37,293 nucleotides of DNA from Flavobacteriia bacterium (GTDB taxonomy: Bacteria; Bacteroidota; Bacteroidia; Flavobacteriales_D; Crocinitomicaceae): the NCBI GenBank assembly GCA_947453545.1, contig CANGHE010000003.1, positions 1 to 37,293 of the forward strand, in the 5' to 3' direction. Positions 26,100 to 35,170 of this stretch are shown here, in pieces. The notes under the pieces were generated by a model. The model saw only the letters and a program-made list of their open reading frames with translations. It did not search any database and was not told the DNA's origin. The position numbers and the translations under genes are program-made. Each line of letters starts with the position of its first letter. Position 1 is the first letter of the stretch.

Positions 26100-27052
26100 T
26101 GGCGAAAAAGCATATGAATATTATTATGTATGTGTTATACGCATTGTTACCAATGTGGTGTGCTTTTTCTTCTTATGCTCAACAGGAGCCTATGTATACT
26201 CAAAATAATTTTGATAGATTGGTATTTAATCCTGCTTATGCTGGTAGTTCTGGTTGGATAGTTACATCTTTAAAACATAGGAGTCAATTTATTGGTATTG
26301 ATGGCGCTCCTTCTACACAAATGGTTACTATACACGCTCCCTGGCAAATTAAATCCATGGGCTTTGGTGGTAAAATAATTAATGATCATCTTGGGGCAAC
26401 AGGACAATTTAATGCCACAGCAATTTATGCCTATCATTTAGGGTTAGGAAAGGGAAAGTTATCAGTTGGTATTGAAGGAGGGATTTTTAGTCAAACCATT
26501 GATTTTTCAACCTTGTATAAAATAGATCCAATTGATAAAGCTATTCCTACCGGAAAATCATCTGTGATTAAACCAGATGCGTCTTTTGGTTTACAATTTC
26601 AAGCCAGGGATTATTTTGTTGGATTTTCAATCGTTCATTTATTTTCCGATAATTTAAATTTTACAAATACAGATAGATCTATTGTTGGACAACTCAATAA
26701 ACATTATTTCTTATCCGGTGGATATGTTTATGATTTAAAAAATGAGATTTCAGTACAACCGTGTTTTTTACTTAAAAAAGTCGCAGGTGCTCCTATGCAA
26801 GTTGACTTGTACACAAATGTTATTTATAAAGATAAATACACTTTAGGTATTGGCTATAGGACTGGTGATGCATTGACTTTTGTTGCGAAGGTAAATATAA
26901 CTGATGCAATAAGAGTTTCGTATTCTTATGACTTCAGAATTTCTAGTGTTGCTAATTATTCATCTTCTGCCCAAGAGTTTATGATTCGATATGGAATAAA
27001 GCTTTTACCTCCTCAACAGATTAAAGAAATTAATCCGAGATACTATTTTTAA
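26096..27052 (+). CDS. PorP/SprF family type IX secretion-associated outer-membrane protein
   Basis: QQEPMYTQNNFDRLVFNPAYAGSSG; overlaps the adhesin stop by 4 nt. Confidence 0.94.
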   Translation: MMAKKHMNIIMYVLYALLPMWCAFSSYAQQEPMYTQNNFDRLVFNPAYAGSSGWIVTSLKHRSQFIGIDGAPSTQMVTIHAPWQIKSMGFGGKIINDHLGATGQFNATAIYAYHLGLGKGKLSVGIEGGIFSQTIDFSTLYKIDPIDKAIPTGKSSVIKPDASFGLQFQARDYFVGFSIVHLFSDNLNFTNTDRSIVGQLNKHYFLSGGYVYDLKNEISVQPCFLLKKVAGAPMQVDLYTNVIYKDKYTLGIGYRTGDALTFVAKVNITDAIRVSYSYDFRISSVANYSSSAQEFMIRYGIKLLPPQQIKEINPRYYF

Positions 27053-27054
27053 TT

Positions 27055-29865
27055 TTGACAATGCAGAAAGTATATCAGTATATGACGAGGTTGGTGGTAT
27101 TAGTATTAATGCTTGCTTCTTCTACTGTACTTTTTTCTCAGAAAAATGATATGTCAAAAGGGGATAGATATTTTGACTTAAATATGTTCTCGGATGCAAT
27201 TCCATTCTATATTTTGGCTTCCAAACAAGGCAAACCAGTAGAAAAAGAGAAGGCATTACTTCAACTTGCCAATTGTTATAGAATTACAGGAGAATTTGAA
27301 TTAGCTGAAAAGACTTTCCAAAAAATACTAAAAAATAAGAAAACTCCTGCATCTAGTTATTTTGATTACGGATTAGCGTTGAAAGCAAGTTCTAAATATC
27401 TTGAGGCAATTAGTTCTTTTGAGAAATACAAACAGAAGAATGTTCCTGATAGTGCGAATGCTAATCGTATGATTAAGTCTTGTTTGATGGCTCAACAATG
27501 GTTGGATGAACCTATTGAATATGATATTAAGTTGATAGATAAAGTCAATGGTATAGCTCCTGATTTTGCAGCAAATTACTATAAAAATGGAATTTTCTTT
27601 TGTTCTTCTAGAGAAGGAAGTAAAAAGCCGCTTTTAAATTTTAATGGTGGTAATACCGCTCCAGCTTTAGATTATTATTTTTTAGATATTTCAGTGCCTT
27701 TTGATTCAATAAAAGAGCCTGTTCCATTTCCTGGTGGTATTAATTCAAATGATCACGAAGGTCCAGGAACATTCACAAAAGATTTTAGTACCTTATATAT
27801 CACTAAAACTGTAATTAGTGAAAAATCGAAGGAGTCAAAGCGATTAAAAACACTACAGATCTTTATGTCAAAAAAAGATTCTGCTGGCAACTGGAAGACT
27901 CCCTATAGTGCTGTACCATTTAATAGTTTTAATTATTCAACAGGGCACCCTGCGATTACCTTAGATGGAAAGCGTCTTTATTTTATGTCTGACATGCCTG
28001 GTGGTATTGGTGGTACTGATATATATTATTCTGATATGCAAGGAAATGGTACCTGGGGCAAACCAATCAATCTTGGTAAACCTGTAAATACTATTGGGAA
28101 TGAATTATTTCCATTTATTGATACTGATTCAACGTTGTATTTTAGTTCGAATATGCATCCTGGTATGGGAAAACTAGATATTTTCGCTTCGAAGCTTAAT
28201 CCAGATGGTACATGGTCTGAACCTCATAATATGAGACCTCCGATTAATACAATTGGTGATGATTTTGCTTATGTGAAGGATAGAATAGGTAATAGAGGTG
28301 TATTAAGTTCAGATAGATTTAATGGTAAAGGAGCAGATGATGTATATAGTTTTAGCCATGTAGATCCTTTTGTAATACGTGTTGAAGGAACTGATATGAA
28401 AATATTAGACCAAACATTTTATGATGGCGTTGTGTACAAATTAGTGAATGATTCAACTAAAGCTGAAACAATTTTTACTTCAGAAAACGGGATATATTCT
28501 GCTTATGTAGAGCCTAATGTGAGTTACACATTGGTTGCTAGAAAAGATGGTTTTAGATATGCAAAAGTAGGTGTAACTAGATTTACACCTGAAGAAAAAC
28601 ACAATTTGTATTTTCAATTAAGGCCTTTAGATAAAACAATCAAAGTAGCGGGAACATTATATCATTTAGATTCAACGCAAACAAAGAACATTGCTAAAGT
28701 GAAAAAATCATTTGTAAGTTTATTAGAGAATGATGCCGAATTGGCAACACAGCCTATAGATGAAAAATCACAATATTTTTTCGATTATGAATTAACTTCT
28801 GGAAACACATACGTATTGAAGGATAGTCAAGATGATAATGAATATAAAAAGGAAGATTTAATCCCGCTAACAAAAGATTCTGCTGTAGCTGTTTTAGATA
28901 CATTGCCAAAGTCAATTGATACGCTAGCGTTGAGGTTAACAAATCTTGATACATTGAAGGTTACTGATTCCCTTAAAATTCCTGAAAACATATTTTTCAA
29001 AGGTTTAATTGTTAATCAGGAAGGAAGTAAGCTGAGTAATGTTTCGTTGAAATTGTATGAAAAAGATTCCCTTCAATCGACTGCTAAATCAAATGGTATG
29101 GGAATGTTTAACTTTAATTTAAATCCGAAAATTCCTGAGTACATTCTGTTTGCATCTAAACCAGGTTATGAAAGTCGGGAAATACATATTAATACGAAAG
29201 AATTTTGGGAACCTTCAGCAAGTTATTATCGCATAGAAATGATTGAGAAGGAACGTATTGATGTTCAAGGAACGGTTAAGGATAAAGATTCTGTTATTGC
29301 AAATGCACAGCTAGATTTATATTCAAATATTGAAGCGACTAAAACACATATGACAGATAATCAAGGGGAATTTAGGTTTACGGTAAACCCTGATGGAGAA
29401 TACAGTATGATGGTAAATAAGAAAGGATATTTGCCGACTAAAGTTGATATATCTTTAGATAATGTTAATGAAAATGGGGACTTAGATTTAAGTATTGAAA
29501 TGGATACTTTGAAAGTGGATAAAATATTTAGAATGAATATTTATTATGAGTTTGATAAATCTGATATTAAGCAATCATCCGAATTAGAGTTAGATAGATT
29601 TATTTCTTTTATGAGAATAAATCCAAGTGTGAGTATTGAAATTAGTGCACATACAGATGAGAAAGGAACTGATTTGTATAATTTGAATTTATCTAAAGAA
29701 AGGGCTAGAAAAGTGATGAATTATCTAATCGTTGAAGGACGAATTGATAAAAAACGAATTATCAGTAATGGATATGGGGAAACTCAGCTGATTGTTAAAA
29801 ATGCTAAAACAGAGGAAGAAAATCAATTAAACAGAAGAACGGAAATTAGGATACTCGGCTTTTAA
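27055..29865 (+). CDS. OmpA-family protein with TPR, WD40-like PD40 repeats, carboxypeptidase-regulatory-like domains and C-terminal OmpA domain
   Basis: TPR-like N-terminus; GHPAITLDGKRLYFMSDMPGGIGGTDIYYSD; C-term IYYEFDKSDIKQSSELELDRF...SAHTDEKGTDLYNLNLSKERARKVMNYL...RRTEIRILGF. Confidence 0.94.
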   Translation: MTMQKVYQYMTRLVVLVLMLASSTVLFSQKNDMSKGDRYFDLNMFSDAIPFYILASKQGKPVEKEKALLQLANCYRITGEFELAEKTFQKILKNKKTPASSYFDYGLALKASSKYLEAISSFEKYKQKNVPDSANANRMIKSCLMAQQWLDEPIEYDIKLIDKVNGIAPDFAANYYKNGIFFCSSREGSKKPLLNFNGGNTAPALDYYFLDISVPFDSIKEPVPFPGGINSNDHEGPGTFTKDFSTLYITKTVISEKSKESKRLKTLQIFMSKKDSAGNWKTPYSAVPFNSFNYSTGHPAITLDGKRLYFMSDMPGGIGGTDIYYSDMQGNGTWGKPINLGKPVNTIGNELFPFIDTDSTLYFSSNMHPGMGKLDIFASKLNPDGTWSEPHNMRPPINTIGDDFAYVKDRIGNRGVLSSDRFNGKGADDVYSFSHVDPFVIRVEGTDMKILDQTFYDGVVYKLVNDSTKAETIFTSENGIYSAYVEPNVSYTLVARKDGFRYAKVGVTRFTPEEKHNLYFQLRPLDKTIKVAGTLYHLDSTQTKNIAKVKKSFVSLLENDAELATQPIDEKSQYFFDYELTSGNTYVLKDSQDDNEYKKEDLIPLTKDSAVAVLDTLPKSIDTLALRLTNLDTLKVTDSLKIPENIFFKGLIVNQEGSKLSNVSLKLYEKDSLQSTAKSNGMGMFNFNLNPKIPEYILFASKPGYESREIHINTKEFWEPSASYYRIEMIEKERIDVQGTVKDKDSVIANAQLDLYSNIEATKTHMTDNQGEFRFTVNPDGEYSMMVNKKGYLPTKVDISLDNVNENGDLDLSIEMDTLKVDKIFRMNIYYEFDKSDIKQSSELELDRFISFMRINPSVSIEISAHTDEKGTDLYNLNLSKERARKVMNYLIVEGRIDKKRIISNGYGETQLIVKNAKTEEENQLNRRTEIRILGF

Positions 29866-29948
29866 GTGATTTTGCTTATTATTTAGTAAAATCATTTGTT
29901 ATTAAAAATAGAAGAATTAATTTAGCTACCAATAAATAGAATTTTTAT

Positions 29949-30410
29949 ATGAATAGTAAAATGAGAAAAATTACCTCAATTTTAAATTTTCGAAAACAAT
30001 TACTTGGTTTAGGTTTTGTTTTAGTGGCTGGAATTGCAAATGCTCAATGTAGTTCAGATGCGTTTATGGACAATTGTTCAAGTGCATTAGATGATTTTAA
30101 TTTTATTAAATCATTTGAATATGCTAATCCTAAAGGAGGTGCTAAAAATGAGTATAGTTACGTTTTTTCAAAGGGATCAACTTATAGAATTGTTGTATGT
30201 GATGAGAATATTGCAGGTAACAAAATGGTGATTTCTTTATATGATCGTAATCACAAGTTGATTGCTTCAAATTTTGACAAAGCTTCTAAAAAAGTATTCC
30301 CAGCATTAACGTATCCTTGTTCTGCTACAGGAGTTTATTACATTGAATATTCTTTTCAAGGGGATAAAGCTAAATGTGGTATTAACATCTTAGGTTTTAC
30401 AAAAAATTAA
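29949..30410 (+). CDS. Small secreted hypothetical protein with several Cys residues
   Basis: N-terminal signal peptide (LLGLGFVLVAGIANAQ|CSS); good codon pattern; plus-strand gene directly after the OmpA gene. Confidence 0.75.
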   Translation: MNSKMRKITSILNFRKQLLGLGFVLVAGIANAQCSSDAFMDNCSSALDDFNFIKSFEYANPKGGAKNEYSYVFSKGSTYRIVVCDENIAGNKMVISLYDRNHKLIASNFDKASKKVFPALTYPCSATGVYYIEYSFQGDKAKCGINILGFTKN

Positions 30411-30428
30411 TTTAGTCAATTAGTAACG

Positions 30429-31331
30429 ATGAAAAATATATTTAAAATTTATTTGCCTGCTTTTGCATTGGTTATGTCATTAGTAGCGTGTGGAGGTGAA
30501 AAATCAACTTCATTAGAGGACGAATTAGGTGATCCAAGTTTGATGGTTAATTCAAAGAAACAAGCTAAAATGTTGGATGAATTAATTCAATCTATACCAT
30601 CTCCTGTGGAAATGAATACAGTAATTAAATCTACTGGCGCAGCTTTTAATGCAAATATTATGCATAAAACTTCTCAAGTAGATAAATATACTACCAATTA
30701 TGATCAAGCGTTAAATGTAGGTGTTTATACTGCTGATATGGGATATATCAACGTGTATGATAAAACTATGTATTCGTTGGCTTGTATAAGTGCGATTAAA
30801 AAACTTTCTGATGCAATTCAAGTTGGACAGTTTTTTGATTTTGAAGCGTTACAACGTCTTTCAAAAAACAGTAATAATGTTGACTCATTGCAATACATAA
30901 GTATAAATAGTTTTAATAAAATGGATGCTTATTTACGTTCTCAAAATAGAGGAGAATTAAGTGTATTAATTGTTTCAGGTGCTTGGTTGGAAGGTTTGCA
31001 TGTTGCTACTCAAACGATGAAAGCTAAATCAAATGATGAGTTACGTGAGAAAATTGGTGAACAGAAAATTGTTCTTGAAAGTCTAATGAAAATTTTGAAT
31101 ATGTGTGATCAAATTCCATATTTCAAAAAAATCATTGCTGGGTATGCTAAATTAAATGATGTTTTCAAGAAAGTGGAAATTAAATATGTACAAGGTGAGC
31201 CTGTAACGAAAATTGTAGATGGCCAAATGGTAATTGAAGATAGTTCAACTTCTGAAATTATTATGTCTGATGCTCAATTGAAAGAAATCACTGATTTAAC
31301 AGAGTCTGTAAGAAAAGAGATACTTAATTAA
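30429..31331 (+). CDS. Hypothetical lipoprotein
   Basis: Lipobox LVMSLVAC|GGEKSTS; 300 aa; 18 nt after the preceding gene. Confidence 0.8.
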   Translation: MKNIFKIYLPAFALVMSLVACGGEKSTSLEDELGDPSLMVNSKKQAKMLDELIQSIPSPVEMNTVIKSTGAAFNANIMHKTSQVDKYTTNYDQALNVGVYTADMGYINVYDKTMYSLACISAIKKLSDAIQVGQFFDFEALQRLSKNSNNVDSLQYISINSFNKMDAYLRSQNRGELSVLIVSGAWLEGLHVATQTMKAKSNDELREKIGEQKIVLESLMKILNMCDQIPYFKKIIAGYAKLNDVFKKVEIKYVQGEPVTKIVDGQMVIEDSSTSEIIMSDAQLKEITDLTESVRKEILN

Positions 31332-31350
31332 TTTTTAATTACTTAATATT

Positions 31351-31380
31351 AAAAAGGGATGTCATTGACATCCCTTTTTT
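31351..31380 (+). terminator. Strong Rho-independent terminator closing the adhesin/OmpA gene run
   Basis: aaaaagggatgtca-t-tgacatccctttttt, near-perfect inverted repeat ending in T6. Confidence 0.88.
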
Positions 31381-31446
31381 GTTTTATTGATATTACTCAT
31401 TCAAGATATTGTTGTTTTTTTGTTCTAGAAGTATGAGATATAGTTT

Positions 31447-31574
31447 CTTAATGTTTTGCGGCTATGCGTCTGCGGGCTAATAGGTTCTGGTTGTTTCGCC
31501 CATTGGCGATAAACACTTGATAGTTGATGCCGATTTCGGGCGTAACCTACCAAAGCCATCTGGTAGTGTTCATC
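31447..31574 (-). repeat. Structured intergenic element (element A), possibly a divergent relative of elements B and C
   Basis: Starts cttaatgttttgcggc (compare cattaacgttttgcgcc in C), shares attggcgata with B, and contains a CTACCA...TGGTAG hairpin at 31547-31566. Lies just past the 3' end of the DoxX-like ORF. Confidence 0.4.
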
Positions 31575-31603
31575 TATTTTTTTAGCAAATATTTTGAAAA
31601 TAT

Positions 31604-32209
31604 TTAATTAAATATGGATTTTGTTAGTTCACTTATTGATTTAATAGTTTCACTTGGATTTACTATTAGCTCGACTAAAAATCTGGGAATAGCACCAAAA
31701 ATTTCGAGTCCTATTGCCATAATTGGTAAAATTAAATATGCCCAAATTGGATATTTGAATTTAGTACTGATACCTAAAAAGATACTTTTAAACGCTAAAT
31801 ACATCCTATCTCTATAATGCCACAGAATTAAAAAGTCTAATATTAAATAATAACTTAATCTCCAGTAGAAACCAGTCATTTTAATATATGTAATGTCAAT
31901 TATTAAAATATTTAAAAGTATAGGAATTGAAATTAATGCTCCTAAAATTAAAGTCCTATTATAAACTAAAAGTAAACTTGTAATAATTTGCGAAATACCT
32001 ATAAAAGATTTAAATGGCTCTTGGTTAAATAAATACCAAGAAAGTTTAAAAAGCCCAAGTTCATTTACAGGTTTCTCCATTTCTTTTGCTGTAACTCCAA
32101 ATTGTCCATCTGTTAGTTTAGCCCAACCATAGATAAATAATATCAAAGCCAATAAAACTCTAGCGCAGAGAATACAATAGTCCCAAAGTTTTTGTTTTTT
32201 TTCAGTCAT
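31604..32209 (-). CDS. DoxX-like membrane protein
   Basis: 201 aa multi-TM; ARVLLALILFIYGWAKLTDGQFG near the N-terminus resembles DoxX families. Confidence 0.6.
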   Translation of the reverse strand: MTEKKQKLWDYCILCARVLLALILFIYGWAKLTDGQFGVTAKEMEKPVNELGLFKLSWYLFNQEPFKSFIGISQIITSLLLVYNRTLILGALISIPILLNILIIDITYIKMTGFYWRLSYYLILDFLILWHYRDRMYLAFKSIFLGISTKFKYPIWAYLILPIMAIGLEIFGAIPRFLVELIVNPSETIKSISELTKSIFN

Positions 32210-32324
32210 TAAGTTGTATTTATTATTAAAAAGTATTTGTAATTTTTATGACTTCATAAACGAAGATATTGAAAACAACATTATCGATTTTCCCCAAGCC
32301 CGAAAAGAGAACTCAAGCGGTTTC

Positions 32325-32461
32325 TACTAACGTTCCGCGCCTTTAGCGATTGGCGATACCGAGGCAAAACACCCAAAACCCGAAGCGAGATTTATTTTCA
32401 AAAGTAGTAAATATTTATTCGAAGTGAAGTTTAAGAGCCTAGTGCTAAAGCGCTGTTAGTG
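32325..32461 (-). repeat. attC-like element B (137 bp)
   Basis: Imperfect inverted ends: ACTAAC-gttcc-GCGC-c-TTTAGC ... GCTAAA-GCGC-t-GTTAGT. Same length as and highly similar to 33893-34029. Contains the stop codon of the S41 ORF. Confidence 0.65.
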
Positions 32462-33871
32462 TTTCGGCATTTCTTTTCGATTATCATTTACCTCTTGTTT
32501 AATTATGTAATCTAAAAGGAAATCCAAAGTATTAGATGTATTGTTTTTTACAGAACAGTCCTCATCAAAATTTATAATAGGAGATACTCCATCACATTGA
32601 TAATTAGTATTGACTGTATTTGTGCCTTTTATGTTAGGGATTCTGATCAAAATTTTAGAATTTGGAAGTTTTAAGATAACACCACCAGAATTCCATAATT
32701 TATAACCACCGCCAGATTCTTCACCAACAATTTTTGCGTTAGCAAATTCTTTTAAAGTTGAAGCCAAATTCGAAGCTGCGGAAACTGTATATCCATTTAT
32801 TATAACATAAACTTTACCAACGAACTGTTCTTTAGGTTCTAGAGTTTTTTCTGGATGGTTATTTACAAAGCGTCCGATTAAGGATGATACTAAATATTGC
32901 AACCTAAGTTTTTTCGTAAAGTGCTTTTTATATTTAGTCTTATGAATTTGTCGATATTCTATGGTGCTATAAGTGATAGGTTCTTTTATAAGATGTTCTA
33001 ATAAACGCGTTTGGTCTCTACCTCCAAGATTGTCTCTTAAATCAATTACTAATGTTTCAATATTTAAAGAATTTATTTTTAATATAAAATTTGTGAGTTC
33101 TTTTTCGTATTTCTTATTATTTGGCAAAGGTTTTGGCAATGTTAGAATAGCTGTATTTCTATCTGTGTTAATTGTATATGAAAGTTTATCTTGATTTTTT
33201 TGGCTTTTAGTTGACTTGACTTTGTAGCTTAGCTTTTCTAAATTAAGGGTTGACTGTAGCGTATCATTTTTATGAGTATATTTTAATTTTATAGTAGTCT
33301 CATCGGGTGCGTAAAGGGAATAGAATTTGAAAAAATTATTTTTCAATCTCTTCTCTTTAAATGTTAGGTTATTTCCATCTGAAGAAATAAAATTGAAAAG
33401 AGAATCTTTTATTTTTAAAATTGGTTCATCATTTATTTCCAATAATTTGTCGTTTTCTTCTAGCTTTAAGTTTTCGCTCGAATAACTATTCTTGGAGAAA
33501 AGTTGATTATCACAATATTGAAATAACTCATTTAATTTATCATAATCTTTAATCATTTTTATAAATTGCTTGTGTCCAATTTGTGTATGAATACACTTTA
33601 TATTTGAAATAAAATCAGAATAATGGGCAAAAAGTTCAATAGGAGATAGCGCCCTTTCATTTATATTATTTTCTAATTTTTTAAATAATAAATTAATTGA
33701 CGTCGTGTCATTATAATTATATAAACCTATATGACATTCTTTTAAAGTTGCTTTAAAAATGTTAAAATCTTCACGTTGCTTTACAATTCTTTTGTTTGTA
33801 TGTATATTTTCTTGTGAATAGGTTAGAAAAAATAAGTGATAAAAAATTAGTGTTAAAATATTTCTATACAT
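32456..33871 (-). CDS. S41-family (C-terminal processing/tail-specific type) peptidase, likely secreted
   Basis: VIDLRDNLGGRDQTRLL, VIINGYTVSAASNLAS, GEESGGGYKLWNSGG. The internal start MYRNILTLIFYHLFFLTYSQ gives a signal peptide; the listed start at 33895 overlaps element C. Confidence 0.85.
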   Translation of the reverse strand: MYRNILTLIFYHLFFLTYSQENIHTNKRIVKQREDFNIFKATLKECHIGLYNYNDTTSINLLFKKLENNINERALSPIELFAHYSDFISNIKCIHTQIGHKQFIKMIKDYDKLNELFQYCDNQLFSKNSYSSENLKLEENDKLLEINDEPILKIKDSLFNFISSDGNNLTFKEKRLKNNFFKFYSLYAPDETTIKLKYTHKNDTLQSTLNLEKLSYKVKSTKSQKNQDKLSYTINTDRNTAILTLPKPLPNNKKYEKELTNFILKINSLNIETLVIDLRDNLGGRDQTRLLEHLIKEPITYSTIEYRQIHKTKYKKHFTKKLRLQYLVSSLIGRFVNNHPEKTLEPKEQFVGKVYVIINGYTVSAASNLASTLKEFANAKIVGEESGGGYKLWNSGGVILKLPNSKILIRIPNIKGTNTVNTNYQCDGVSPIINFDEDCSVKNNTSNTLDFLLDYIIKQEVNDNRKEMPKH

Positions 33872-33892
33872 TACTGTTTTTTTTATGCTGAA

Positions 33893-34029
33893 CATTAACG
33901 TTTTGCGCCTTTAGCGATGGGCGATACCGAGGCAAAACACCCAAAACCCGAAGCGAGATTTATTTCAAATGTAGTAAATATTTATTCGAAGTGGGGGTAT
34001 AAGAGCCTATAGCTAAGGCGCTGTTAGTA
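33893..34029 (-). repeat. attC-like element C (137 bp)
   Basis: Inverted ends TTAAC-gttttt-like spacer-GCGCC-TTTAGC ... GCTAA-GGCGC-t-GTTAG with one unpaired base in the inner stem; near-identical to element B. Confidence 0.65.
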
Positions 34030-34035
34030 GCTGGG

Positions 34036-35076
34036 TTAAATTATTGTATAACTCACATTACGTCCTGCTCCTTGTTTTTCAATAATCCCTTTATTTATTA
34101 ATTCCGACAATATACGTTTCACTGTAGGTAATGGTATTGCTAATTTTTCTGAAATTTCTCCCGATTGAATATTTGGTCGATTTTGTATAATTGTAAAAAT
34201 TGATTTTTCTTTTGGCGAAAGTTGTTTTTCTAAACTATTCGTATTCAATTTCGTCATAAGTTGTTTTTGGATATTTGACAAACAACTTAAAAAGAAAATC
34301 ATCCAAACAGTTATGTCTTCATCAGGTCGTTGTGCTTGACAACTCCTAAGAACTTGATAATATTCGCTTTTTCGATTTTCTATTTCGTGTTCAAAACTCA
34401 CATATTCTATCCATTTATATCCATTTTTGAGTAGTAAGAGTGTTGAAATTAACCTACTAAGTCTTCCGTTTCCGTCTTGAAATGGATGAACACTTAAAAA
34501 GTCATAAACAAATGATGCAATTTTGATTAAAGGATGAACTTCTTCTTCTAAATTATACCAATCGATCAAAAGTCTTATTGCATCATCTGTAGCAAATCCT
34601 GCTTCAGTTGTTTGAAAAATAATTTGGCGCGTACCATCTGCAAATGAGGCTTCAACTGCATTGCTGTGAGTTTTGAAATTCCCTTTATGCCATTTATCCT
34701 TAGCACTATATTTCATCAAACTATTATGTAAACTTTTTATGTTGTTTTCGGTAAGATTGATTTTTTCGTAGGTCTCTGAAATCAAATCTAAAACTTCAAA
34801 ATATCCGACTACTTCTTGTGAATCCCTGTCAGTAAGATTTGTGATATCAATTTTTTGAAGTAGTACATCAACCTCTTCATCACTCATTTTGTTTCCTTCA
34901 ATACGATTTGAAGCCCCTACACTTTTTACAGTCGCTATATTTTTTAATTCCTTTAAACTTTGACCTTCTTTTCTTTCGATAGCTGTCCAATTAGCGTCAA
35001 ATCGGTCAATCTCACTTAGTAAATTTATAAGTTTCCAGTCAATACTAAGGTCGAAATTATATACTTTATTCTTCAT
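34036..35076 (-). CDS. Fic family protein with C-terminal winged-helix DNA-binding domain
   Basis: HPFQDGNGRLSRLI Fic motif; SNRIEGN inhibitory-helix motif; C-term IQSGEISEKLAIPLPTVKRILSELINKGIIEKQG wHTH. Confidence 0.92.
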   Translation of the reverse strand: MKNKVYNFDLSIDWKLINLLSEIDRFDANWTAIERKEGQSLKELKNIATVKSVGASNRIEGNKMSDEEVDVLLQKIDITNLTDRDSQEVVGYFEVLDLISETYEKINLTENNIKSLHNSLMKYSAKDKWHKGNFKTHSNAVEASFADGTRQIIFQTTEAGFATDDAIRLLIDWYNLEEEVHPLIKIASFVYDFLSVHPFQDGNGRLSRLISTLLLLKNGYKWIEYVSFEHEIENRKSEYYQVLRSCQAQRPDEDITVWMIFFLSCLSNIQKQLMTKLNTNSLEKQLSPKEKSIFTIIQNRPNIQSGEISEKLAIPLPTVKRILSELINKGIIEKQGAGRNVSYTII

Positions 35077-35079
35077 TTT

Positions 35080-35170
35080 GATACGATTTGATACGTAAAT
35101 ATACGATTTTGATTTGAAAAAACAAGGTAGAATGATACGGTTTGATACGTTTATAGTTGATTTTGATACG
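35080..35170 (-). promoter_or_regulatory. Cluster of GATACG/CGTATC half-sites upstream of the Fic gene, candidate operator
   Basis: gatacg at 35080, 35090, 35134, 35144 and 35165, plus a degenerate tatacg at 35100; two pairs have exact 10-bp spacing. Confidence 0.55.

Noticed and set aside
31614-31817. 67-aa plus-strand ORF opposite the DoxX-like gene
   Set aside because: Antisense shadow of the longer multi-TM ORF; no motif.
31440-34035. CRISPR array or direct-repeat spacer structure
   Set aside because: The repeats are 137 bp, spaced by whole genes, with no short regular repeat-spacer pattern and no cas genes.
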